From NCBI RefSeq assembly GCF_963678635.1, contig NC_087069.1, positions 4,106,166 to 4,170,165 on the forward strand: 64,000 nt of DNA. The letters run 5' to 3'. Shown piece after piece: positions 47,351 to 57,506 of the stretch (its first letter is position 1; each line of letters begins with the position of its first letter). Below the pieces are notes generated by a model that saw nothing but the letters and a program-made list of their open reading frames with translations, did no database searches and was not told the origin of the DNA. Both the position numbers and the translations under genes were made by a program. Source of the stretch: Symsagittifera roscoffensis (taxonomy: Eukaryota; Xenacoelomorpha; Acoela; Convolutidae).

Positions 47351-48836
47351 TTCTATGAGCGCCTCGAGGAGAAGCAGGCTAATCAATCGGAGATCAAAGA
47401 CGGGTTTTCATTTCTGGACAAGGAAACCTACGACAAACTGCCACTTACTAGGTGGTTAGATAAGTCAGGGCATCATATACCCGGACACCCTGACCTTCCA
47501 GTGGAGACGGCCGCGGAGATAAAGGTTTTAGCCAGAGGCGAGCCCGTTCCGTTGGATCTGCTAGTACGATCCAATTTGGTACAGCAAGAACTTACCAGGC
47601 TGGGTATAAACAGCATGGCTCTATTGAACAGGACGGTGAACGTGGCGGCGGACGTCATGGGAAAGCTCCGTGACTTGTTGGACAGGGAAGTGGATAGGCA
47701 TGATCGTGAGTGGATGGAGACCATGCAGCGGTTGACTGTCAATGAGAGAACAGAGGAGGCCAGTGTCCACTCGCAGCCGAGGTGTTGAACGTGATTGCAG
47801 GTCAATAGTCAACCAGCTGGTGAGCTCGATGCCGAAGGAGGTCTTGTTGAGAACTTCGTTCACTGAATATGGGACACTGAATCAGTCCCAAGCCACAGAG
47901 AAAGTCAGGATCAAGTCGAAATGCAGCTTCGCGAGGAGAGTGCATTTCACGGATGCAAGAGAAGAATACGAGCCGAGCCCAAATTGTTCGTCCGGGGACG
48001 AGACAATGTCCGGGGAGTCTGATACCTTCGAGCACGTCAGGGACGACGTGTCTGAGGAGTCAGACACTTTTGAGCCCGTGCAGGACGACTCGTCCGGGGA
48101 GATGTTGACGAGATCACCAAGGGGCAGAATTTTGTCCGGGGAGTCGGATTCAAAGCAACCAATGGACAGAGTTTTGTCCGGGGAGTCGAGAAACATCACA
48201 GACAACATGGAATATGATGTTGGGGAATCAGTCGGCTCAAGTGTTGACTCGAGGCCCCAGTCCTGGGACAACACATCTGAAACAACTTCCAATTCCGATA
48301 TGTCAGTGATCGCAATCCACTCCTTGTTGGTAGTTTGGAAGCAGCGCGGGCTGGACCGAGAAACGCATCAGGTTCCAGACAGGGACAGATACACCTCAGA
48401 TGAAGAGGGCACTGTGGTAGATAATGCCGCAGACGAGCTCGAGCTGATAGCAGTTTCGAAACGCCCAACCAGATTGCTGCCACATGGTACGGTCGTCCGT
48501 ACCAATCTGGAACCATCTAAGCAGGAAGCAACGCCTTTGAAAAAGATATGGTGTGTCAAGTTGATGGACGATGCTCATGCTCCGGAAATAATGAGTGGGC
48601 AAATGAACGTGGTAAAGACGTATTTGAAAGCCAGGTACAGGCTGTCGGATCTCCAAAGGGCTCAACGAAATGATAGAATGACGAGCAGTCTGAAGAGATG
48701 GATGGAGAATAGAGCACCTGACAAGGGAGACTTGGAAGAAAACAGCTACAAGATCTTGAAGCAATTCTACCTGAAGATAAAAGACTTGTTGTACCTGAAC
48801 AAGGACGGAATCGTAGCCTGTAAATGTAAAGAGTAG
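47351..48836 (+). pseudogene. Unusually long acidic linker between RNase H and integrase
   Basis: About 490 codons, several times the usual spacing between RNase H and integrase. The first part is helical (KLRDLLDREVDRHDREWMETM); the frame shifts near 47742-47788. From about 47985 to 48195 a short acidic motif, SGE(SD), is repeated five times, each encoded by 'tccgggga' DNA. The frame then runs to TAG at 48834-48836 and continues in frame into integrase. No domain recognised; it might be a disordered tether or a host-factor binding region. Confidence 0.65.
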
Positions 48837-49930
48837 GACAAGGTCCTTTATAAGTACAATTCAATAGTGTTACCACATTTGTACCAGACCGAATTGCTCT
48901 TTCGATCACATGATCAGATGGGCCATCAAGGCGTGGACAAAGTGTACAACAGGATACAGAAACGATTCGAATGGCCGGGATTGAAGAAGGCTTGTGAGAA
49001 GTGGATCGCCGCATGCCTGTCATGTCAGCAGGCGAAGGATCCCAGGAAACTAAGGTTCCCCCTACAGTCAATAGAGTCGTCGGGATTCAAGGAAGTGGTG
49101 CAAATTGATCATCAGAAAATCTGCATGACAGCAACGGGCTATAACCAGGTGCTGGTAATGATCGACCATTTTACGAAGTATGCGGAGGCAGCACCCTGCA
49201 TGACAGCATCGGCGGAAGAAACATGCGATCATTTGATAAATGTGTGGATAGCGAGTATGGCTGCCCTATCACATTCCAATCGGAAAATGGCAAAGCATTC
49301 GTGGGTGATCTCACGAAGGAGTTAATGAGAAGGTCGCAGGTAGCGCAGGCCCACTCGACCACTTATCACCCGCAAACGAATGGCCTAGTCGAGAGGCAAA
49401 ATCGCACATTGGTATCCATGCTGAGAGTCTATTGCTCACGCTACATGGATGACTGGGACAAGCACTTGCCGCAAGTGATGGGTGCTTACAACAGCACGGA
49501 GCATTCCACCACGGGAATAAGTCCGCACATGATGCTAACGGGTCACGAAAAAGCGCTTCCGTTGACGTTTTTCTACCCTGAATATGAGGGGAAGAGAACA
49601 GCACCGCAAACTTACGTGCGGGATGTTATTAGAAGACAGCAGGACCTCAATGACTTATGCAGGAGGAACACGCAACAGGCGCAAATTAGACAAAAAAGGA
49701 GGTTTGATAAAAGGACAGCCGATGCAAAAGCCTACTCAGTTGGCGACTACGTCTGGGTGTTCCAGGAAGTGGTTCCACCAAAAGGAACCAAGAAATTATT
49801 AAAGAAATGGCGTGGTCCATTTCAGATAACAGAGGTGCACCAAGGAGGTCGCTTTTATCGATTGAGCACTGGAAGAGCAGCTCATTACGAAAATATCAAA
49901 CCACACAATGCCTCGTCAGAGGACTGGTGC
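48837..49930 (+). pseudogene. pol: Integrase
   Basis: Zinc-binding HHCC domain (HDQMGH ... CLSC, about 48907-49026). Core: first Asp in VQIDHQ (49107-49109); second position in FQSENGKAF, where the expected Asp is Glu (49283-49285); catalytic Glu in HPQTNGLVERQNRT (about 49391). The C-terminal GPY/F module is KWRGPFQITEVHQGG (49807-49850). A frameshift lies between 49223 and 49325, most likely near 49250. The integrase belongs to the Ty3/gypsy-retrovirus type and would insert the cDNA; the changed active site and the frameshift make it inactive. Confidence 0.9.
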
Positions 49931-50772
49931 ATCCCAGCGGACATGCAAGAGGGAGACTATTTGATAGTGGATCCTGCTTGTGAGGTGAATCAAAGGGGTA
50001 CTCGCGACAAAAACGATCGTAATGAGGTGGTGGACGACTGCGACCTACCACTGGATCTGGAGTTGACCGAGCGAGTAGAGGAGGACAATGAAATTTTACC
50101 TTATGCCGAGGAAGACTGGGATTGCCCGGAACAAATCGAAATTGACAAAGGAATACAGCCTGATTTTCCTCTCACCATGGAAACACGCCAGAGCAAGAGA
50201 GGAAAAAACAAAAAGAAATACAATCCGTACGGCGAGGATTTCGTCGTAGACAGGATAGTTGTAAGTGATATGATGGACTCGCTGGTAGGACTGGACGAAG
50301 TGGCGGTGCTAGAAGAAATCAATTTGGTGAATGACATGGATCAGGATTGGATCGACGATCGATCAGAACCGGAAGTGGAGTTCGAACCAGAAGCGGAACA
50401 GACTCATGAGTAAGAACTAACGAACTTGCGGGTGCTCGAATGGCTCCATGATCTGCCGACAGATCCAAAAGAGACGATTCTGACGATTCAGGACGTCGAT
50501 AAAGACGGCATCAAATACGCCAGTCATGACAATACCGAGTTCAACTGGGTCGCCCCAGATGGTCCTCTATGTGTTCCACAATCCAACCTCGATCTCCTAG
50601 ATTTTTGGCGATCGACGTGGACGTCGATGGATATTTTTGTCCGAGAGTGGGGGTAGGACTCACCCACACCGAAAATCTGATAATAAAAAAATTGAAATCG
50701 GCAAGAGAAACCGGAGAACTAGAGACAGAGGGCGAGAATGCTAAAAAACCACCTTTTGGACGAATTTTTTAA
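49931..50772 (+). pseudogene. pol C-terminal acidic extension
   Basis: After the GPF module the reading frame continues about 280 codons as an acidic region (runs of Glu/Asp, KRGKNKKKYNPYGEDF), through a TAA at 50411-50413, a frameshift at a G-run near 50645-50655 and on to TAA at 50770-50772. A chromodomain, often found here, is not seen. The segment around 50426-50656 (RVLEWLHDLPTDPKETI) reads like a real protein beyond the TAA, supporting decay of a longer ORF. Confidence 0.65.
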
Positions 50773-51222
50773 TCGTATTTCGACCTACCGAACCATTATT
50801 CAAACAATATCGTCATAACGGACAGCGATTTCATACTCACGGAACGCATGTGCGCTATAGCGATAACCGCGGACGTAAGCTTCAAAACAGCACTAGCGGC
50901 TGATTTCAAAAGAGAGTATAAGAACATCGAATTTTTATGGAAACAGAGGCCTGGTGTAGGAGGGCTGATAGCGCTGCCCCCTGTTGCATCACAGATACCA
51001 GGGAAATATTTGTGTTTCCTGGTTACCAAGGCCACTGATAGGCAACAGGTAGATCCAGAAAGCTTGGTATTGGCCTTGACTTGACTCAGGGATTTTTTGG
51101 TTGAAAGAGGATTGACCTCTCTCTCGTTACCAGTATATGATCCTAATAGGGGAAAGCTACATCCGAGAGAGTTGTACGCACTTGTACATAGGATATTTTC
51201 AGAAACTGACATAGAGGTTTAA
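50773..51222 (+). pseudogene. Macrodomain of the OARD1/TARG1-Poa1 type
   Basis: In the same frame as the end of pol, immediately after its TAA. The segments follow OARD1 in order: FKTALAADFKREY (compare GAGIAVLFKKKF), GVGGLIALP, YLCFLVTK (compare YYLITK), LRDFLVERGLTSLSLP (compare LKNGVTDLSMP) and FSETDIEV (compare FEATDIKI) at the very end. Macrodomains bind ADP-ribose, and OARD1 removes it from glutamate. The lysine of the TK motif is kept, but the GCGLD loop with the second catalytic residue is replaced (YDPNRGKL), so it may bind rather than cleave. One TGA (51082-51084) breaks it; TAA at 51220-51222 ends it. It was probably once fused to pol or made by reinitiation. The match is by eye but extends over about 120 residues. 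Confidence 0.72.
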
Positions 51223-51722
51223 TTACATAAGAAATACTATCTGAGCATATGCTAGGAATTACGTTTGGCGATAAGTGGTTTTTATTAAGTTCACTTGATA
51301 AGAGTTAGTGTCAAGTTTAGATTGGGATTAGGTTTTAGGTACAATATTAGGGATTATGTTTTTATGTCATAATATAGATGTGTGATGTTTATGTGTTATG
51401 TTATTGTTATGATATGTTTTATGTTTTGTGTCATAAAAGACCTAGAATACTCCAGGTCATCAAGGTGACAGCGCTCATTTGTGCTATCCTGACACAGATA
51501 CAGGTGGACGATCCACCTTGGTGCTATATTTTTAAATCAGAATTGAGAAGAGAATTTCAATGAAGAGTTTTAAAGAGTTGAATGATGTTTTATCCAAAAA
51601 TGATGGTTTTAAGTCGCGACTTGTTTTTTAGATCTTGATTGATCAGGAATTGTTTATTGAATTCCTTGAATCAAACGAACCAGGAAGAAACTACACGACA
51701 ACAAGAATCAACACGATAAGAA
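51223..51722 (+). other. Gap between pol-macrodomain and the env-position ORFs
   Basis: 500 bp, more AT-rich than the flanking coding DNA, with many 'atgttt' and 'gtttta' phrases and no ORF of note. A hairpin GGTGG-acgat-CCACC lies near 51501. A possible splice acceptor (cttgttttttag, about 51632) precedes the ATG at 51723 by 90 bp, so the downstream ORF may be made from a spliced mRNA. Confidence 0.5.
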
Positions 51723-51983
51723 ATGGGTGACACGAACGAACTAATGGAATTTCTCTCAGCAAGTCTAGGAGCGACTCTAGACGAGATCTATCAGCGGCTG
51801 ATCGATTGTGACTTTACACGAGAAGACCCGGGGCTGGCGATGTTTGTGATCCCGCTCCTCAAGGCATTAGGACGAGAGGGTCGAGGGAATCGCCCTACAG
51901 AAATCGTGTTGATGTTGGCCTTCGGTGAGTCCGGGACCGCCGAGAGAGGTCGAAACCGACTGATGAGATGGCGGCGTGGATAA
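51723..51983 (+). CDS. Small ORF at the head of the env-position region
   Basis: 86 codons from an ATG in good context (aagaaATGggt) to TAA at 51981-51983. The first half is helical and acidic (NELMEFLSASLGATLDEIYQRL); the end is basic. The stop is followed directly by ATG (TAAATG) in the same frame as the next ORF. Either the two were one protein split by a mutation, or the second is reached by termination-reinitiation. No known domain. Confidence 0.5.
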   Translation: MGDTNELMEFLSASLGATLDEIYQRLIDCDFTREDPGLAMFVIPLLKALGREGRGNRPTEIVLMLAFGESGTAERGRNRLMRWRRG

Positions 51984-53396
51984 ATGTCTGGCCACGAACT
52001 GGCTCGTGAGCCAGGACTAGGTGAACAGAGTGACCACCGGCTAGGTGAGATGCCCTTGCCGGTCCAACCTGCGCAGCCACTCATCATAGCGAAAAGACAA
52101 CGTGATTGGCCAGGCCCGTCACATTCGGTCGACTCTCCAACAGCTGCTCCTCCTCCGAAGAGAGTGAGGGTGAGCGAAATAGAAATCCAGACGTCGGAGA
52201 CGATTGAGACGTTGGAGAAGAAAGAGAGAGATCAGAGCGAGCTGTGTGCCAAACTCCAGGAGTATAGGGCGATAGCTCGAGAAAGAGACGAATGGAAAAA
52301 GAAATACGAAGATCTGCAGGTGGCCTACAAGGAGGAAGAAATAAAGCACCTGAAGGAGCTGTATATGGCAAAGGTGAGCCAAGTGTCTCAGGAAGTTCTG
52401 GCGACAATGAAATCCTCGGAGGGATCCAGCGACACACGCCCCAAGACAAGAGTACAGGAGCTGTGTGCATCGAGAGGGCCCGAGGCTCCTCAGCAGACAC
52501 AAAAGTCTGCTTCCAGTCAGACTTACACGATACCAGACTCTTCTGACACCTATCTCGCTCCTCAGTTCCAAGAATCATTCAACCAAGTGACCAGAGCAAC
52601 AATGGATGAGATCAACAGAACCACTGGGCGGACATTGGGTAGGATCGTTCCTTCCCAACGTCGTGATCATTCATCCAATAGCTCGGAGCGAGCAACCCGC
52701 ACGGTACCGTCCTCGGGGACTGCGCATGGCGGAACCTTTCAAAAGTCCCGGTTCGTAGACATTAGGAAGAATCTGATGGCACGTCACCAGTTCACGCAAG
52801 TGGCCGCGGAGCATCCTCAAGCCTGCCTGAATGACATGAGCTGGACCCCCGCTACGAGCGACCAGGTAATTCCCCCAGGGAGTCGCCACTTGATCATAGG
52901 AGACAGTTTGGTGAGGGATCTGAATGAGATCTTCGTCTATGGTCAGACTACCACTCTGTCCTTTGGAGGAGCCTCAGTGGCTCAGGTCATCAAGATGATG
53001 GAAATCCAGAGCGAAGATCATCTGGATACGCTGGTAATAATGCTGGGAACCAACGACATCTCGAAAGCCCCAGTGACTCCGGAGAGCAAGTGGGAGCCTC
53101 TATTGGTATGCCTCCTGAATGAACTAAAGGAGAAGTACAGGCCCAGGCTTGTGGTGCTGTGCACGATACCACAAAACCCGCTGGTGGGCACCACAGTGGC
53201 AGATTTCATGAATGGCACTGTGACACGGTGGAACGAAATGATCCGCAGTCTGGTGAGAAACAACCCTGGCGAGCTGCGACTTCTGGATCTCGAAAACATG
53301 CTGCGCATGATTGATCACATCGTGCTTACCAGAGATGGAATACATTTCAACACCCAACGAGGGAGACACTGGGTCACTGATGTATTTCAGACGTAG
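51984..53396 (+). CDS. Coiled coil plus SGNH (GDSL-type) hydrolase
   Basis: 470 codons, intact. Residues about 20-60 are Pro/Ser/Arg-rich; about 60-150 form a charged coiled coil (ETLEKKERDQSELCAKLQEY); about 150-295 are low complexity; about 300-470 are an SGNH hydrolase. Block I LIIGDSLVRDL (Ser codon 52905-52907), block II FGGASV, block III MLGTNDIS (Asn codon 53052-53054) and block V RDGIHFN (Asp 53334-53336, His 53343-53345) are all present, so the enzyme could be active on esters such as acetyl groups. No signal peptide. SGNH esterases occur in ORF1 of some CR1-type LINEs; one in the env position of a gypsy element is unusual. The TAG at 53394-53396 is followed by in-frame coding sequence, so the hydrolase may have been part of a polyprotein. 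Confidence 0.85.
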   Translation: MSGHELAREPGLGEQSDHRLGEMPLPVQPAQPLIIAKRQRDWPGPSHSVDSPTAAPPPKRVRVSEIEIQTSETIETLEKKERDQSELCAKLQEYRAIARERDEWKKKYEDLQVAYKEEEIKHLKELYMAKVSQVSQEVLATMKSSEGSSDTRPKTRVQELCASRGPEAPQQTQKSASSQTYTIPDSSDTYLAPQFQESFNQVTRATMDEINRTTGRTLGRIVPSQRRDHSSNSSERATRTVPSSGTAHGGTFQKSRFVDIRKNLMARHQFTQVAAEHPQACLNDMSWTPATSDQVIPPGSRHLIIGDSLVRDLNEIFVYGQTTTLSFGGASVAQVIKMMEIQSEDHLDTLVIMLGTNDISKAPVTPESKWEPLLVCLLNELKEKYRPRLVVLCTIPQNPLVGTTVADFMNGTVTRWNEMIRSLVRNNPGELRLLDLENMLRMIDHIVLTRDGIHFNTQRGRHWVTDVFQT

Positions 53397-55725
53397 TTGA
53401 GGGAAGTGGAGCAGGAGTCGAGGGCAACCAGTTCTCTGGCTCGGACCAGCTCGACCGGAGGAAATAGAATAAGGGCAAGCGTGCCCGAATCCCTCGTCAA
53501 CCGCCTAGGGCCCTTGGCAATGGAGACGGCTGCAGCCGCACCCGTCGCTCCGAGCTCAAACGTAAGAGAGAGGCTAGGGACTGCTCCTCCTCCCAGAACA
53601 CAACCGCTTGAAAGCCGAATCGGGAGATCAGTTAATCAGAACAGGAACAACTCCCAGTTCATGTCTAGGAGGAACGACCCGCCTGCCACGGCAAACCCTG
53701 CTTCAGCAGCCGGACCGTCTACGAGCGCCGTGCCAGCGGAGGGAGTTGAACCAGGCAGCGCGCTGCTTTGGAACCGATCAGACCCTAGTCATTGGGGACA
53801 GTACAAGACGGTCATGTCAACGACGTTGAACATGAATACCTTGACGTGTCGGGAGGACGCAATGAGAATGATCGGCGGAGAAAGTCCCACAGTGTCGCGA
53901 CTATATCGGATACCGGGCGTGGATTGGCTGCTAGTAGAGCAGGAGCAGTTCAGCTCCACGACTACGCTCCGGCACGCAGACTTGAATGGATTGCCTCAGG
54001 ACAATACCTTTGGACCTTTGAATACCCGGTCTCTTACGGACGTCCGCCAGAGAGCCCGGGAACTGACGCCACCTGCTCGTAAGGGCAAGTTTCAGGCAGA
54101 TAACAAGCCTAATAACAAGTATCACAAGATGTACAGGCAGTTTGCTAAACCACCCGGTCAGACGCCTGGCGAATATTCAAGGGACTACCCCCGAACGACC
54201 ACGGTGGATGGAGATGACAGAAGATATGGGAAACTGAAGGCCCCAGTCGGTGACGGCCTGTTTGCCGCTTATGATCCCTTGGACATGAAAGCTGCCAAGT
54301 ATCTGATTGTGGCCAGTTCAGATTATCTCTATACGCCCCGTACTCTCTTTTGGCCCGACGTTATTTTCTTGACGGCGCCTAAATTGGACTGGGGACAGGC
54401 AATAGGCATGATGATAAGTGTACGAAGGGTGGTCAGCATGGAGCCGCAGGTGATAGTGGTTGCAGGCTCAAATGATCAACTGCAAAGCAGGGGCTTGTTG
54501 ACACGTCTGACGGATGGGTCGATCCCGACCAACGAGGTCATAGGGGAGGCGATAATGACATTGCTCTCGGCGATGGCTGAGGTAGAAACAGCAGCAAAAC
54601 AACGTTTCGCCCAAAATATAGTGAAGGTGGTCTTTGTGTTGTCACCAGGGTACGCTGCATTGCCAGAACACCTTCAGTTTGTGTACAGGATGGTCACAAC
54701 GATAGCAGAGGGACGGTTCAATGTGATAATTCCTGCCCCGAACAGAGTGGTAGACCCCAACAATTACTACCCATCCCGATCTGAGCTTCCTGCCGTTTGG
54801 GCTGACATTTCCAATGCCATACAGGGACTCAAAGATTGTAGCACAACTCGGTTGGTGCTAGATGAGGTTCTGGGGTTGGAGCTGTCCAACTTCGCCAGAT
54901 TGCTGAAGTTGAGACCATGGGTAGATGACGATCATCTGTTAGTACAACAGGTGGCTGATGATCTCTGGTTCAGACAGATGGATCACGCAGAGAATGAGCA
55001 GGGAAGGACAGTCAGAAAAAAACATGACATCAGCGGAAGAAGATCTCATGGCAATGGCTTTGCGCACGAAGCCGCACAACAACTCATGGTTGTATTTGTC
55101 ACCAAGACTGTGCACCTTGGGAGAAGACGCGTTCGAGCATGCGCCGGCAGTGATTAAAGAGTTACACGTGTATCTGAAGAACTTGTTTGATGCCCGGGAG
55201 TTGGCCGGGGGTATGATGCTGAAATTAATGCAGAATGTAAACACGATGTCGTTGGGCAAGTTCCAAGCTGACGTACTGGCCACGAGGGCACAATATGAAC
55301 GATCGGATGCCATCTTGGGTGGAATGGGAGTGGGATGGACGCCATCCTTCCTGTTGAAGTGCTACCCGAGGGCATCTCGGAGCCTGATCGCGAGCTTTGT
55401 CAAGGATATCAGGAAGCTGTCGATTGGCCTGATATTAGCCCTGTACGGGAAATTTGGTCATGAGAATTTCGTGAAGGGACCGGCGAACATCTTCACCCAA
55501 GCGTTGGCAGATTTGAGATTGGATGGACTCCTGACTCTGATTGCCATGACCTACGGTCCACTGGGTGATTTGCTTGTGCTGTTGCGTACCCTGAACAGCT
55601 CCAGGGAACAAGTCGTGAGTTCAACGCGCAGTTGGAAACCGCCTCGCTCAGGGAAATGAAAGACTGGAGGACTCTCCTGATCCAATATCTCTTGCAACAG
55701 AACAGAAGTGTCACGGGAAGATAAG
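53397..55725 (+). pseudogene. Second, degenerate SGNH-like module and helical region
   Basis: Opens in the same frame directly after the TAG of the SGNH ORF, with no ATG at the junction. The first 130 codons are Ala/Pro/Ser-rich. About 54300-54800 resembles another SGNH fold: LIVASSDYLY stands where GDSL would be and VIVVAGSNDQLQ where GTND would be, followed by VVFVLSPGY and RFNVIIPAP, but the catalytic DxxH is not found. Thus it may be a non-catalytic twin. The frame shifts in a run of seven A near 55016-55022. A helical region follows (MMLKLMQNVNTM, FLLKCYPRASRSLIASFV), with a coiled-coil end (EFNAQLETASLREMKDW) reached by another shift near 55610. Confidence 0.6.
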
Positions 55726-57483
55726 GTAGCGACGGATGCGGGTGAATGTAAGCAGTATTATGGCATGCCCTTGCTGACAGATTTGGCTGTCATGATGCGG
55801 ATCGATCCGTTGGCTCTGATTCACGGACTGCGGGAATTCGTCACGGTGGTGTATGGACCGGTGATGTCTTTCGCGTTCCCGGACGTGCAAGTCAAGGCAT
55901 ACAGGAATTCTGTGTTGTATGTCAACCTGGTCTCAGTCGTGGATTGTTCCGTGCTGAATTGGGTAGAGCAGAGGGAACTGAGAGGGCTGGCCAGCGACGA
56001 TAGGCTGTTCGGAAGAATAGCGGAGCCAGGTTGGATGTTGATGGATTTCAACAACCACTTCATGTGCCGAATGGGCCGTGAAGACCTTTCCCACATCCAG
56101 TTTAACCCGAAGCTTTGGAATCTGAGACCAGTAGTGAAAGATTCAGGAGCGGCAATGAGAGTCCCACTCTTGCCAGAAGCCTATGCACACGCGAAAGAGA
56201 ACCAGCAAGGGCGGCTTTCCGGGTCCAGGCCGCTGCCAGACAAATGCCCTCGTTACCCACCGATAAGGAGGATGTTGTTGGGAGTCACATCTCCCGTCAT
56301 TGCCCCTCGCATCGGAGCAGCTCGTGAGGCAGAGAAGAGAATGCTGAAGTGGAGTGAAGGGATAGAGCCGCGCTTCATCAGCTGGAATGTTGCAGCCGCG
56401 CACACGTTCGACTTCTCATTTCCTGATGCTTGGAGTAGGAAAAAGATTAAGGCACTACCTTCCAGGAGACCAGAGGTCTCGGCTGAAATGTGGAACGAGG
56501 TGTATACTCCCACAGATGACTTATCAAGACTGAAGTGGCCAGGAGGAGTGAAAGTAGTGATGCTGGAAGTGGCAAAGGAGAGCAGAGGAGGCTCATACAA
56601 AACGATAGAGGACCTGGCACCACATGGCGAGGAGTCCGTAGAATTCCTGGTGAACGATGAATTGTTTTATCACGCAGGAGACATGATCGTACCGGCTCGG
56701 CCGGACTCGGGCATAGAAACACGACAAGGCCCGTCAGGACCCAAGCCGAAACCTGATGCAAATGACGATGAATTGATGGATCGGGACGATAACGAAATCG
56801 AGGGAAAGATGGAAAAACTGGGTGAGACGGATCTAGGAGCGTTGGAGAGAGACTTGCTAGAATACCGGTTCAGTGAAGACGACGAGGGGGAAGTCGATGG
56901 GAGTCTGTTGCTGATGACGCCATCATCTTTCATGTCCCCTACAAAGGAGGCGTCGGCGAGAGAGTGCCGAAGCAGGGATCCGCAAAGATTGCTCCATGAG
57001 TCACCGAGGAGGAGAAAAATCGAAGAGTCAATGAGGGTATCCTTCCTGAGTACGCTGCCGGAAGAGGAATGGGAGAGATATCAAAGTGAACTTGAAGGCA
57101 AGACAGGGGCAACCTGGAGCCGAGTGAACTTCATGGAAAGGTCATGGGACGTGATACGACGGTATGGGACGCAGTCCATAATGAAGGTGGGATTGAACCA
57201 ACCCATCATGCGTGAGGTCCTGGAGAAAATAATAAACTCCATGGAGTCTGATGTTCTGGCCGAGTCAGTTACAGAGGACAGTGTCGATGATCAGCAGGTC
57301 ACAAAGAAATTACCCGTTAGACGAGCCAGAAAGGGGCTGAAGCGGCTGAAAGGGAAGACAGGAAGTCGAGCCGTGAACCAGAGAGTGGTGAAGTCAAAAG
57401 CCAGCGCAGTGGTGGCCTCTCTGACGAGCGCAGGTCGTTCAGGCGAGAGCGGGCAAGGAGATGGTGCGACGCTGACCGGGTAG
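55708..57483 (+). pseudogene. Unrecognised polyprotein segment A
   Basis: 591 codons of open frame without an ATG at its start; it appears to continue the previous segment after a frameshift near 55710. The protein looks globular at first (MPLLTDLAVMMRIDPLALIHG; RFISWNVAAAHTFDFSFPDAW), then becomes acidic (residues about 350-410), then basic (KKLPVRRARKGLKRLKGKTG) at the end, suggesting a nucleic-acid-binding tail. No membrane segment, signal peptide or catalytic motif is recognised. The absence of hydrophobic spans argues against an envelope protein. A frameshift near 57480 leads into segment B. Confidence 0.6.
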
Positions 57484-57506
57484 AAAAAGAAAACCTGATA
57501 CCCCCT

